This document shows, piece after piece, positions 10,129-19,428 of a stretch of DNA of 64,000 nucleotides (positions are counted from its first letter, which is position 1; each line of letters begins with the position of its first letter). The DNA is taken from the NCBI GenBank assembly GCA_963736455.1, contig CAVTON010000002.1, positions 806,001-870,000 of the forward strand, read 5' to 3'. Origin of the DNA: DAHUXD01 sp963736455. Lineage in GTDB: Bacteria > Acidobacteriota > Thermoanaerobaculia > UBA5066 > Gp7-AA6. The notes below the pieces were generated by a model. It made no database searches. It was not told the origin of the DNA and saw only the letters and a list, made by a program, of their open reading frames with translations. A program made the translations under genes and the position numbers.

Positions 10129-10132
10129 CGAT

Positions 10133-10573
10133 TCAGAGGCCGGCGGCCGCTTCCTCCAGCCTGGCGCGCTCGTCGTCGGTCAGTCTCGGAGCGGCGGCGG
10201 GATAGTAGACATCGAGCATCCCGCGCTCGTGGATGTCGAAGCGGCGAGCCAGGTTTTCCACGAGCCCGAGGACGTCGGAGAGACGCGCGTCCGCTTCGAT
10301 CTGCAGGCGAACGTGGCGAGTGAGCTCGCGAAGCTGGACATATTCGAGCGTGAGCTCCCGGCGCGAATCGCGGCCGGCGAGGGCGGCCCGCTCGACCGCG
10401 GGAAGGAGCGATCGCTCCTCGGCCGCCGTCCAGCGCCCCAGCCACTCCTGGAAATCGGCGAGCGCCAGGCGATGCGCCGCCGCGTCGCGGCGGTCGAGGG
10501 CGCCGCGGAAATCGTCGAAGCGCGAGCGCAGCCCGGCCTGGGCCGTCACGAGCAGGCCCAGGGCGTCGCCCAC
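10133..10573 (-). CDS. Hemerythrin-like HHE protein
   Basis: A 146-residue all-helical protein with the spacing of a hemerythrin/HHE domain: HRLALADFQEWLGRW, AAEERSLLPAV, RELTLEYVQLRELTRHV and RFDIHERGMLDVYYPA. It would bind a di-iron centre and sense or carry O2 or NO, although some ligand His positions look altered, so metal binding is uncertain. It is the last gene of the formate dehydrogenase operon and starts with GTG one base after the fdhE stop, so the two are translationally coupled. A role in protecting or maturing the oxygen-sensitive enzyme is inference from position. Confidence 0.65.
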   Translation of the reverse strand: MGDALGLLVTAQAGLRSRFDDFRGALDRRDAAAHRLALADFQEWLGRWTAAEERSLLPAVERAALAGRDSRRELTLEYVQLRELTRHVRLQIEADARLSDVLGLVENLARRFDIHERGMLDVYYPAAAPRLTDDERARLEEAAAGL

Positions 10574-10574
10574 G

Positions 10575-11393
10575 TCAGAGCCCCGCGAGACCGGGCTCGA
10601 TCCGGACGAATCCTTCGTTCTCGGCCCACAGATCCATCGACAGGCTCACGAGGTCGTCGACCTCGGGGATCGGCCGCGCGTCCTCCGACAGGTCGAGGGA
10701 CTTGACGTAGCGCCGGCAGGTCTCGCAGGCCTCGATCCGCACGGCCGGGTGGGCCTCCGTCGTGAACGACGGCAGCTTGACGGGATCCTGCTCGCCGCAG
10801 GCGGGGCACAGGATGCGGCCGAACGGCCACTCGCCGCCGCAAAGGGCGCACGCGAGCAGGCGCCGAGCGCCCTCCATCATCGAGCCCTCCCGCCGCGCCG
10901 ACACCCACGGCAGCCCGCCGCAGAACGGGCAACGGCCCTGGCGGTGGGGGCGATCCGGGGGCACCGGCAGCGCGCGCAGCGTCTCGACGTAGGGGCGCAG
11001 GACGGCGCGCGACAGGTAGTCCTCGCGCGAGTCGCGGTCGCCCTGCCAGTAGACGAGCAGTCGCGTGCGCCGCGTCGAAGGCAGGTCTTCCTCGCGGGCG
11101 CGTGCCTCGGCCGACAGGACCTCGGGCCCGGAATCCGCGGCGTAGCGCAGGATCGCCGGTACCCGGTCGAGAAAGCGCTCCGCGTCGTCGTCGAGATGGC
11201 CGGTGAGCGGCTCGCCGGCGTGCGCGGCCGCGACGGCCCCGGCGAGGGCGGCCTGGGCCCGGTAGAGTCCGGCGGCGAAGCGCAGCGGCTCCGCGGCCGC
11301 CGGCGTCTTTTGCGCCAGTGTCTCCGCGCGCGCGGCGCGGCGCTCGAAATCGGAGGCGACGCCGGGAGCCCTGTTAGCGGCGGGGCTCTTCAC
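10575..11393 (-). CDS. fdhE: Formate dehydrogenase accessory protein FdhE
   Basis: A 272-residue FdhE homologue, the cytoplasmic rubredoxin-like accessory protein needed for active respiratory formate dehydrogenase. Four CxxC pairs are visible: CPFC, CALC, CPAC and CETC, in the order typical of FdhE. The start is GTG at 11393, overlapping the cytochrome b subunit gene by 20 bases. It sits in the structural operon. Confidence 0.9.
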   Translation of the reverse strand: MKSPAANRAPGVASDFERRAARAETLAQKTPAAAEPLRFAAGLYRAQAALAGAVAAAHAGEPLTGHLDDDAERFLDRVPAILRYAADSGPEVLSAEARAREEDLPSTRRTRLLVYWQGDRDSREDYLSRAVLRPYVETLRALPVPPDRPHRQGRCPFCGGLPWVSARREGSMMEGARRLLACALCGGEWPFGRILCPACGEQDPVKLPSFTTEAHPAVRIEACETCRRYVKSLDLSEDARPIPEVDDLVSLSMDLWAENEGFVRIEPGLAGL

Positions 11394-12069
11394 CCGTCAC
11401 TTCGCGGTACCAGCGGGGGTGGTGCAGGCGCGCCCACGTCCGCGTGACCGTTCCGCGCGTCATCGATCCGAAGGTTCCCGGCTCCGCGGCGGTGCTCAGG
11501 TAGATGTGGAAGACGAGCGAGACGGCGAAACAGATGAACGTGAAGTCGTGGATCAGGTAGGCGAGCTCCATCAGCCACCGCGGGAACGCGGTCGGAAACC
11601 ACATCATCAGGCCCGACAGCAGGAGGCCGACGCCGCCGAGCGAGCCGGCCCAGAAGTAGAGCTTCTGGCCGCCGTTGTACTTGCCGGTACGCGGGTCGTC
11701 TTCCTCGTAGCGCATGTAGCGCACCGCGCGAGGACCGAGCCAGTCCTTCTCCCAGGGTTGGAGGCGCATGTCGGAGATCCACTCGAAGAACTGGAGGAGC
11801 AGGGCGAGGAAGAACGCGATGCCGGCCCAGGGATGGATGACGCGGCACACCGACAGCCCGCCGAAGAGGTGCGCCATCCAGCCGAAGACCGGCGTCCAGA
11901 TCGGCATCCCGCTCAGGGCGGCAATGACGAAGGTCACGGCCACGGTCCAGTGCACCAGGCGAGAGAAGAGGCGGTGCCGAACGATCTCGCGGCCGACCAC
12001 GACGTTTTCCCGGTCTCGGGCCACGACGACCGCGGAGTCCATCGGCGCGCGGGGGGCGGCGGTGCTCAT
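11374..12069 (-). CDS. fdhC: Formate dehydrogenase cytochrome b556 (gamma) subunit
   Basis: A 231-residue membrane subunit of the FdnI/FdoI family with four predicted helices. Haem-ligand candidates are His in RLVHWTVA, VIHPWAGIAF, LIHDFTF and SLVFHIYL. It anchors the complex and passes electrons from the FeS subunit to quinone. The ATG at 12069 follows a GAGGA site, 19 bases after the FeS subunit gene. Confidence 0.93.
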   Translation of the reverse strand: MSTAAPRAPMDSAVVVARDRENVVVGREIVRHRLFSRLVHWTVAVTFVIAALSGMPIWTPVFGWMAHLFGGLSVCRVIHPWAGIAFFLALLLQFFEWISDMRLQPWEKDWLGPRAVRYMRYEEDDPRTGKYNGGQKLYFWAGSLGGVGLLLSGLMMWFPTAFPRWLMELAYLIHDFTFICFAVSLVFHIYLSTAAEPGTFGSMTRGTVTRTWARLHHPRWYREVTGEEPRR

Positions 12070-12088
12070 GGTTCCTCCGTCTCTATTT

Positions 12089-12973
12089 TCAGGCCGTCGG
12101 AAGGTTCGCGTCGGGGTCGCTCGCGCCGCGCGCCTCCTTCGGCCCGTACTTCGTGTAGTGCGCGAAGGCGCCGGCCACGGCGCCGAAGATGGCGAGAACG
12201 CCGAGCGGACGGAGGACTTTCTTCCAGACCTTCACGCCCCAGGGCACGTGCGGGTCCGCCGGCAGGTCGTACCAGTCCGGGTGATCTCCGTGCGCCAGGA
12301 CCGTGACCACGCTCGTGCCGCCGACTCCCCGCGGATCGTAGAGCGCGGCGTTGGCGAAGCCGTTCGACTTGAGCTGGGCGACGCGCGTCTGACCCATGGC
12401 GACCATGTCGTCCTTCGTGCCGAAATGGAGGCAGCCGGTGGGACAGGCCTTGATGCAGGCCGGCTCGAGTCCGACCGAGACCCGGTCGACGCAGAGCGTG
12501 CACTTGGACATCTTGCCCGTGGTCTTCGAGAAGCGGGGCACGTCGAACGGACAACCGGTCTCGCAGTACCCGCAGCCGATGCACTGGTCCGGGTTGACGT
12601 CGACGATGCCGTTGGAGTACTGCACGATGGCGCCCGGAGCCGGGCACGCCGCGAGGCAGCCGGGCTCGTCGCAGTGCATGCACTGGTCCTTGCGCATGAG
12701 CCAGACGATGCCGCCGTCGAAGTCGCGCTCGTTGAACCGGATCAGGTTCCAGTACTCCGCATGGAGCGTCGGCAGAGTCTGGTACGTGCCGGTCTGATGC
12801 GTTTCGACGACGCCGAGATCGTTCCACTCCTGGCAGGCGACCTCGCAGGCCTTGCAGCCGATGCAGGTCGAGGTGTCGATGTATTTGGCGACCGTCCGTT
12901 CCTTCCGCAGGCCGGACAGGCTGCCGAGAACCGAAGCGGAGGAGCGCCGGACGTCGAGGCCTCGGATGCTCAT
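12089..12973 (-). CDS. fdhB: Formate dehydrogenase iron-sulfur (beta) subunit
   Basis: A 294-residue ferredoxin-type subunit (FdnH/FdxH family). It has four [4Fe-4S] cysteine clusters, including CIGCKACEVAC, CMHCDEPGCLAACP, CIGCGYCETGCP and CTLCVDR with CIKACPTGC. A C-terminal hydrophobic helix (LGVLAIFGAVAGAFAHY) anchors it to the membrane. The ATG at 12973 has a GGAGG site. It transfers electrons from the catalytic subunit to the cytochrome b subunit. Confidence 0.95.
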   Translation of the reverse strand: MSIRGLDVRRSSASVLGSLSGLRKERTVAKYIDTSTCIGCKACEVACQEWNDLGVVETHQTGTYQTLPTLHAEYWNLIRFNERDFDGGIVWLMRKDQCMHCDEPGCLAACPAPGAIVQYSNGIVDVNPDQCIGCGYCETGCPFDVPRFSKTTGKMSKCTLCVDRVSVGLEPACIKACPTGCLHFGTKDDMVAMGQTRVAQLKSNGFANAALYDPRGVGGTSVVTVLAHGDHPDWYDLPADPHVPWGVKVWKKVLRPLGVLAIFGAVAGAFAHYTKYGPKEARGASDPDANLPTA

Positions 12974-12986
12974 CGCGCCCCTCCTT

Positions 12987-15900
12987 TCACGCTTTCTCGA
13001 GCTTGACCAGGAAGGTCTTGTACTCGGGTGTCCACGTATTCGGGTCCATCGCCGTCGGCGTCAGGAAGTTCGCGAGCGGCCCCGTGTGGTCGGCCGTGCC
13101 CTCGTAGCCCCAGTGCAGCGGGAACCCGATCTGCCAGTGTCTCTGACCGTTGACCTGGAGGGGGCGCAGCCGCTTGGTGACCATCGCGACGCCCTCGATC
13201 GAGCCCCGGGCCGACGTGACCTTCGCCCGTCCGCCGTTGACGATGCCTTTCTCCTGGGCCAGCGCCTCGGGAATCTCGATGAAGAAGCCCGGCTGGAGCT
13301 GGTTGAGCCGGTTGATGTGCTTCGTCCAGTAGTGGTACATCTCCGTCAGCCGGTACGTCATGCAGACGATCGGAAACTCGGCTGCGGTTCCGTAGACGTC
13401 CTTGTTCGACTTGAACTTCTTGGCGACGGGGTTCGACGTCACCTTCGGATGCAGGAGGTTTTCGACCGGAGCCTCGACCGCTTCGTAGTGCTCGGGGAAG
13501 GGGCCGTCGTTCAGCGGCGCGAAGAGCTTTCCACAGCCTTCCGGCAGCATGATGAATGCTCCGAACTCGCCGGGAGGAGCGTCCGGCTTCATGTCCGGGA
13601 CGTCCCCGACCCACTTCTCGCCGTTCCACTTGATGCCGACGCGCGTCGGGTCCCACGGCTTGCCTTCGCCGTCGGCCGAGGCGCGGTTGTACATGACACG
13701 GCGGTTCGCCGGCCACGAGAAGGTCCAGTTGTGGTACATGCCGAGCCCGCTCGCATCGTCCACCGAAACGCGCCGCTGAGCCATGTTCCCGGCTTCCGTG
13801 TACACGCCCGACATCAGCCAGTTGCCGCACATGGTCGAGCCGTCGTCCTGCAGCTGTCCGAAGCCGTCGAGCTGCTGACCCGCGGTCTTGAGCACCTTCG
13901 TCTTGTCTTTCGCGTCGTGGATGTCCGCGAGCGCCTTGCCGTTGAGCTCCTTCAGGATCTCGGCGAGGTCGGGAGCGGCGGGATTCGAGTAGGACCAGTC
14001 GACGTTGAGAACCGCCTCCGGCAACGGGCCGCCTTCCTTGCGGTAGAGATCGCGGACCGCGAGGAAGATGCGGGCGAGGATTTCCTGATCGGTCTTCGCC
14101 TGGCCGGGAGGATCGATGGCTTTCCACTTCCACTGGATCCAGCGGGCCGAGTTGGTGAACGAGCCGTCCTTCTCGGCGAAACAGGAGGCCGGGAGCTGGA
14201 AGACCTCGGTCTGGATCTGCGAGGGCGCCGCGCCCCCGTACTCCTTCGGGGCCCTCCAGAAGGTGGCCGTCTCGATCTCGTGGTTTTCCACGACCACCAG
14301 CCACTTCAGCTTGGAGAGAGCGGCGATCATCTTCGGCGCGTTGGGGCCGATCCCGACCGGGTTCATGCCGAAGGTCATCAGTCCCTCGGGACCGGGCTCC
14401 TGCCCTCCCGCTCGCGATGAGTTGCCGCGGTACATGTCGTCGAAGATGTACATCCACGAGTAGTTGCCGTCGACTTTCGGCAACCAGTTGTATCCGAACT
14501 CGTTTTCCCTGGTGGCCGCCTTGCCGTAGCCGGCCTTCAGGACCGACACCATGAACTTCGGATAGTTCTGCCAGTAGTTCATCGAAGGCCCGAGCGCCTT
14601 GGGAACGTTGGCCTCGTTGTATTCCGAGAGGCTCTGCCACTGGGACTGCGGCGTCTTGAGATACCCGGGCAGAATGTCGAAGACTCCGGCCGTGTCGGTG
14701 GCTCCCTGGATGTTCGAGTGGCCGCGCAGAGCGTTGACGCCCCCGCCCGGCCGGCCGACGTTGCCGAGAAGCAGCTGCAGCATCGCCGCGGTGCGGATCA
14801 TCTGCACGCCGATCGAGTGCTGGGTCCAGCCGAGCGCATACATGACGGTGCCGCAGCGCTGGGCGTTTCCGGTCGAGGTCACGACTTCCGCGACCTTCAG
14901 GAAGGTCTCCTTCGGCGTGCCGCAGATCTTCTCGACCGTCTCCGGCGTGTAGCGATCCACGTGCTGCTTCAGCAGCTGGAAGACGCAATGCGGATCCTGC
15001 ATCGTCGGGTCCGTCTTCGCGAACCCGGTCTTGGGGTCGAGCTGATACGTCCACGAGTCCCGCTTGTAGCTTCCGGACGCGTCGTCGAAGCCCGAGAACA
15101 GGCCCTCGTCGAAGCGGAAGTCCGGGTTGATCAGCAGCGGCCCGTTCGTGAACAGCTTGACGTACTCCTCGTGGTACCGGTTGTTGGCGATCGCGTACCG
15201 GATGATCCCGGAAAGGTAGGCGATGTCCGTGCCGGTGCGGATGGGCGAGTAGAGGTCGGCGACGGCCGCGGTCCGCGTGAAGCGCGGATCGACCGCGACG
15301 ATCTTGGCGTTACGAACCTTCTTGGCTTCGATCGCCCACTTGAAGCCGCAGGGATGGTTCTCGGCGGGATTGCCGCCCATGCAGAGGACGACGTCGGCGT
15401 TCTTGATGTCGACCCATCCGTTGGTCATCGCCCCCCGGCCGAACGTGGCGGCCAAACTGGCCACCGTTGGGCCGTGTCAAACCCGGGCCTGGGTGTCCCG
15501 GTACGGCACCCCCCAGGCCGTCGCGCTCTTCCAGTAGAGGTAGTTGAACTCGGTCGTGTCGGTGCAGCCCCCGATCATCGCCATGCCGGGGTTGCGGTTG
15601 ACGAGCTGGCCCTTGGCGTTCTTCTGGACCAGGTTCTTGTCCCGCGTGTTCTTGACGTGGCGGGCGATCTTGGCGATCGCCTCGTCCCAGCTGATGTCCT
15701 CCCACTTGTCCGATCCCGCGCGGCGAATCTGGGGCTTGACGAGGCGGTTGGTGCTGTTGATGTCGTCCTTGACGGTCGCCCCCTTGGGACAGAGCGTGCC
15801 GCGGTTGATCGGATGATCCGGGTCGCCCTCGACGTAGACGACCGACGCCGTCGCGTTCTTGGCCTTGTCCCCGAGAGTATGGATGATCATCCCGCAGGAG

Positions 15901-16052
15901 ACCGCGCAGTAGGGGCAGGTGCTGCGCGTTTCCGTGGTGCGCGAGATCTTGAATTCGCGCATCTCGGCCTCGGCGGTGGAGACGTCGAAACCGAGGGCGA
16001 TGGTGGTCCCGAGACCTGTGGCCTTCAGGAACCCTCGACGCGTGACCTCCAT
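12987..16052 (-). CDS. fdhA: Selenocysteine formate dehydrogenase catalytic (alpha) subunit
   Basis: A 1021-residue FdnG-like molybdopterin enzyme that oxidises formate in the periplasm. It starts at ATG 16052 after a GGAGG site and carries a Tat signal, TRRGFLKATG. The N-terminal FeS ligands are CPYCAVSCG with a downstream LCPKG. At 15479-15477 an in-frame TGA occurs in the context QARV-Sec-HGPTVASL, matching the known selenocysteine site of E. coli FdnG, so the gene spans what look like two open frames. Sec is residue 192. Downstream homology to FdnG is continuous (GWTQHS, GHSNIQGATD, HWGYEGTADH). It requires SelA-D, which are not in this window. It is the first gene of fdhA-B-C-E plus a hemerythrin-like gene. 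Confidence 0.95.
15447..15465 (-). promoter_or_regulatory. Bacterial SECIS hairpin
   Basis: On the minus strand, eleven bases after the TGA codon, a hairpin forms with a 7-base-pair stem (one G.U pair) and the loop AGTTT. Position, size and a G-U-bearing loop fit the SelB-binding bacterial SECIS just 3' of the UGA codon in fdhF and fdnG. It lies within the fdhA coding sequence. Confidence 0.8.
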
Positions 16053-16101
16053 GGAACCTCCTCTCAGGGAATTCCTGGTGCAAAGACCGCGCCCGATCAG
16101 G

Positions 16102-16130
16102 ATTTCATCCCTCGTCGCGGCGCTTGTCAA
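16102..16130 (-). promoter_or_regulatory. Sigma-70-type promoter of the fdh operon
   Basis: A perfect TTGACA (16130-16125) is followed after 17 bases by TGAAAT (16107-16102) on the minus strand. The predicted transcript start is about 43 bases before the fdhA ATG. A G7/C7 hairpin at 16157-16178 lies between it and the porin gene and could end the porin transcript, though it lacks a T-run. Confidence 0.6.
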
Positions 16131-16190
16131 GTCACCCGACGAGGGAGCCGAAGCGAGGGGGGGACCCCCGACCCCCCCGCACCACGGTTC

Positions 16191-17447
16191 TTAAAAGTTG
16201 TAAAGTCCGGAGAGCGCCAGCTGGGTACTCGTGCGCGCGGCCTCGGTCGGTCCGACCTTCAGGTTGTCCTTGATGTACTCGAATCCGAAGGCCAGCTGGC
16301 CGCACTTCCAGCGCAGCATCCCCGCGTATTGCTGATTTTCCATGCGGCCGGCCGCTCCCACCGCCGCGAGAACGTCGGAGTTCTTCGGATTGTCGATGCC
16401 CCAGAATCCGAAGATTCCCCAGTTCTGGGTCAGATCGAAGCCCACCTGGGCCCAGCCGCCCTCGCCCTGGATCTTCCCGAACTGGGTGATCATGCCGAAC
16501 TGCTGGCCGATCGAGTGCCCGCTGTACCCGTTGCCCTGGATGAGAACCGGTCCGAGCTGGAACTTCGCGCCGATCTCGACGGCCGACCCGGTCAGCTTGT
16601 CGTCGGTGACTCCCGGCCCGCATGGGTTCGGCGTCCCGTTGCATCCCGAGGCGCCGGCGCCCGAGAGGTCCTTTTCGTCGACGTGGCCGACCATGTACGC
16701 GCTCCAGGTGCCCATGTCGCCCACCTTGCCGCCGACGTTGGCGCGCAGCTCGAACTGCGGCCACGTCGCGTTGCCCGCGGTCAGCCAGTTCACGCAGTTG
16801 TTGGTCGTGTCACAGGCCGGGCCGTTCCACGAGCCGGACATCACGGCGAATTGCAGGTCCGCATTGACGGGCGCGCCTTTGGACGTGAGTTTCTGGGTCA
16901 CGAAGAGGCCCACGAAACGCCAGCCGATGTCTCCGGCCGAGCCGTATCCCAGAGGAAACGCGATGTGCGAGAGAGAGACCGCCGTGTTGCCGAACAGGGG
17001 AGACCAGTTCTGGCCCACCTGGATGGTCGTGCTCCCGTTGGTGAGCTGGATGTACCCGAGGCGCAACCGCGGGTCCGGCTGTTCGTTGACGAATGCGCTG
17101 TTGGTGGAGCTTCCGAATCCTCCGAAGAAGTCCATCTCCACGACGCCGCCGCCCTTCCAATCTCCGAACAACTTCGGTCCGTCGAAGGAGAGCGTCAGCC
17201 GCGTATTCCGGATGTCTCCGCCGCCGAACCAGCAGTCGACCTCGCACTGCGCGCCGGCCGGAAACTCCGCGTTCTGGCCGTTGCCGAAGGTCGTGCTCTG
17301 GTTCTGGGCGAACGCGGTCGCACTGATGAATCCCTTGAGCGTGAGGGTTCCCGCTCCTCCGAGTTGAACGGTTGCCTGTGCGGAGAGACCCTCCGCCATC
17401 AGGAAGGCACACGCCAGGACCAGGACACTCCGAACCGTGGACCTCAT
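16191..17447 (-). CDS. Outer-membrane porin
   Basis: A 418-residue beta-barrel porin. It has a signal peptide ending GLSAQA, many alternating amphipathic strands, Gly-rich turns and a C-terminal aromatic residue (SGLYNF), the usual outer-membrane assembly signal. Three to four Cys pairs lie in predicted loops (AQCEVDCWF, ACDTTNNC, CNGTPNPC). It resembles DcaP/OprP-like porins but I cannot name a substrate. It sits upstream of the fdh operon, which has its own promoter. Confidence 0.75.
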   Translation of the reverse strand: MRSTVRSVLVLACAFLMAEGLSAQATVQLGGAGTLTLKGFISATAFAQNQSTTFGNGQNAEFPAGAQCEVDCWFGGGDIRNTRLTLSFDGPKLFGDWKGGGVVEMDFFGGFGSSTNSAFVNEQPDPRLRLGYIQLTNGSTTIQVGQNWSPLFGNTAVSLSHIAFPLGYGSAGDIGWRFVGLFVTQKLTSKGAPVNADLQFAVMSGSWNGPACDTTNNCVNWLTAGNATWPQFELRANVGGKVGDMGTWSAYMVGHVDEKDLSGAGASGCNGTPNPCGPGVTDDKLTGSAVEIGAKFQLGPVLIQGNGYSGHSIGQQFGMITQFGKIQGEGGWAQVGFDLTQNWGIFGFWGIDNPKNSDVLAAVGAAGRMENQQYAGMLRWKCGQLAFGFEYIKDNLKVGPTEAARTSTQLALSGLYNF

Positions 17448-17692
17448 AGCCGGCTCCTTTCTTTCGACTCCGTTCGAATCGAGATCGACAAGCGCCTCGT
17501 TGCGCGAGGTAAGACCGAGGAGGTCGGGAAAGAGGAAGCGGGAAGCGGGGGATCGGACGGCGGCGAGGACGGCGCACGAATCCCGACGGGCAATGCCCCG
17601 AGGCTGCTGACCGGCGCACTGACTGAGCCGCGTCGTTCCGACATCGCCGTGGTCTCCGGCTGCCGGGAGCCATCTTAGCGCGGTTCATACAT

Positions 17693-18544
17693 TTACTTAA
17701 CCGACCCGAACGTGAATCCGGCGATGAACCGGTCGAGGAACAGGTTGTAGACGAACCCGATCGGCAGGCTGGTGATCAGGCAGGCGGCCATCAGGGACCC
17801 CCAGTAGTACACGTCCCCGCGAACCAGGTAGATCGGGACGCCGACGCCCACCGTCTGGTGCGCCGCGGAGGAAATGAACGTCAGGGCGTAGACGAACTCC
17901 TGGGTGACCAGTGTGAAGGAGAAGATGACGACGGTCAGGATCCCGGACACGGACATCGGGATCACGAGCTCGCGGAACGTCTGGAACCGCGTCAGGCCGT
18001 CGACCATGGCCGCGTCCTCGAGCTCCCTGGGAATCGACTTGAAGAAGCCCATGAGCAGCCAGATCGAGAACGGGATCGTGAAGCTCGGGTAGACGACGAT
18101 GATCGACCAGAGCGTGTCCTGAAGGCCCAGGAGGGCGACGATGCGCGAGAGCGGGATGAAGAGCAGCGTCGGCGGCACCAGATACGTCAGGAAGATCGCG
18201 ATCCCGACACGGCCGCCCCAGCGGCCGGTCAGGCGCGTCAGGGCATAGGCCGCGGGCACGGCGAGCAGCAGCGTGATCGCAACGACGAGGATGCCGGCGA
18301 AGAGCGTGTTGCCGAGCCAGCGCAGGAAGAGCGTCTCCTCGAACAGCAGCTTCAGGTGCTCGAGCGTGGGCTTCTGGTTGAAGATGAAGGGGTTGTTTTT
18401 CAGGTTGTAGAGATCGGGCCCCCGCTTGAAGCTCGTGATGAGCATCCAGTAGAAGGGGAAGCCGAGCAGCACGGAGAACGCGACCAGAACCGCCCCGTGA
18501 ACCAGGCGGTTCCTCACCTTTCGGGCCCGCGCTCCGAGACGCAT
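17693..18544 (-). CDS. Sugar ABC transporter permease (MalG type)
   Basis: A 283-residue inner-membrane permease of the CUT1 family with six predicted helices and the EAA loop RELEDAAMVDGLTRFQTF. It starts at ATG 18544, sharing one base with the stop of the preceding permease gene. It is the last gene of the operon MFS, binding protein, ATPase, permease, permease. It contacts the ATPase and forms half of the channel. Confidence 0.9.
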   Translation of the reverse strand: MRLGARARKVRNRLVHGAVLVAFSVLLGFPFYWMLITSFKRGPDLYNLKNNPFIFNQKPTLEHLKLLFEETLFLRWLGNTLFAGILVVAITLLLAVPAAYALTRLTGRWGGRVGIAIFLTYLVPPTLLFIPLSRIVALLGLQDTLWSIIVVYPSFTIPFSIWLLMGFFKSIPRELEDAAMVDGLTRFQTFRELVIPMSVSGILTVVIFSFTLVTQEFVYALTFISSAAHQTVGVGVPIYLVRGDVYYWGSLMAACLITSLPIGFVYNLFLDRFIAGFTFGSVK

Positions 18545-19428
18545 CACGTGACTTCGGCCCGATGGGCCGCTCGCAGCATGAGCCACGCGGCCAGCGCCAG
18601 GACGGGGACGAGAAACAGCGAGATCGCCGCCCCCTCCGCCAGGTCGCTGCCCAGGATGCCCGCGAAAAACGCCAGCGAGGGGAGAACCTGCGTCGTGTCG
18701 TACGGTCCTCCCCGCGTCAGGATGTAGACGACCGTCATGTCCGTGAACGTGAAGATGACGCCGAAGAGCACGGCCACGTTGATGATCGGCAGCATCATCG
18801 GGATCTCGATCTGGAAGAGCCGCCGGAAAAAGCGCGCCCCGTCGACCGACGCCGCCTCGGGAATGTCCTTCGGGATCGCCGTCCAGCCGGCGAGGATGAT
18901 CACCGTGGCGAACGGCAGCATGTGCCACGTGTGGACGAGGATCACGGACAGCATCGCCAGCGCGGGCTCTCCCAGCCACATCGGCGGAGAGAACTGGTTG
19001 ACGAGATGCGCCCGGATGAGCACCCAGTTGATGACGCTGTAGAGGGAATCGAGGATCCATTTCCAGCCGATCGAGCCGATCGAGACCGGGGCCACCCACG
19101 GCAGCAGGATCAGGAACCGGACGAACCGGCGCCCCGGAAAGGCGGACTTCAGGGCGAAAGCGAGGATGGTCGCGCCCACGAGGACGAGGATCTGGGAGCC
19201 GATCGTGAACAGGAACGAGTTGCGCAGGGCGAGCAGGAAGGTCGGGTTTCGGAGCACCGATCGGAAGTTCGCGAGTCCCACGAAGTGGTAGCCGACGCTC
19301 CCGACCCTCACGTCGCCCACGCCGTACAGGAAGGCCATCACGAACGGCACGCCCACGAGCGCCAGGACGTAGAGAACGGCGGGCAGAAACATGGCCGGCC
19401 CGAGCCAGCGCTGGCGGCCGAGGCTCAT
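18544..19428 (-). CDS. Sugar ABC transporter permease (MalF type)
   Basis: A 294-residue CUT1 permease with six predicted helices and an EAA loop, KDIPEAASVDGARFFRRLFQ. The ATG at 19428 overlaps the ATPase stop by four bases (ATGA), so translation is coupled. It pairs with the MalG-type permease immediately downstream. Confidence 0.9.
   Translation of the reverse strand: MSLGRQRWLGPAMFLPAVLYVLALVGVPFVMAFLYGVGDVRVGSVGYHFVGLANFRSVLRNPTFLLALRNSFLFTIGSQILVLVGATILAFALKSAFPGRRFVRFLILLPWVAPVSIGSIGWKWILDSLYSVINWVLIRAHLVNQFSPPMWLGEPALAMLSVILVHTWHMLPFATVIILAGWTAIPKDIPEAASVDGARFFRRLFQIEIPMMLPIINVAVLFGVIFTFTDMTVVYILTRGGPYDTTQVLPSLAFFAGILGSDLAEGAAISLFLVPVLALAAWLMLRAAHRAEVT

Noticed and set aside
15470..15485. 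Nonsense mutation or frameshift splitting fdhA
   Set aside because: The TGA is at the conserved selenocysteine position with a SECIS-like hairpin, and the frame is the same on both sides.
16150..16182. Strong porin terminator (G7/C7 hairpin)
   Set aside because: There is no T-run on the minus strand, so I mention it only as a hairpin and do not list it as a terminator.
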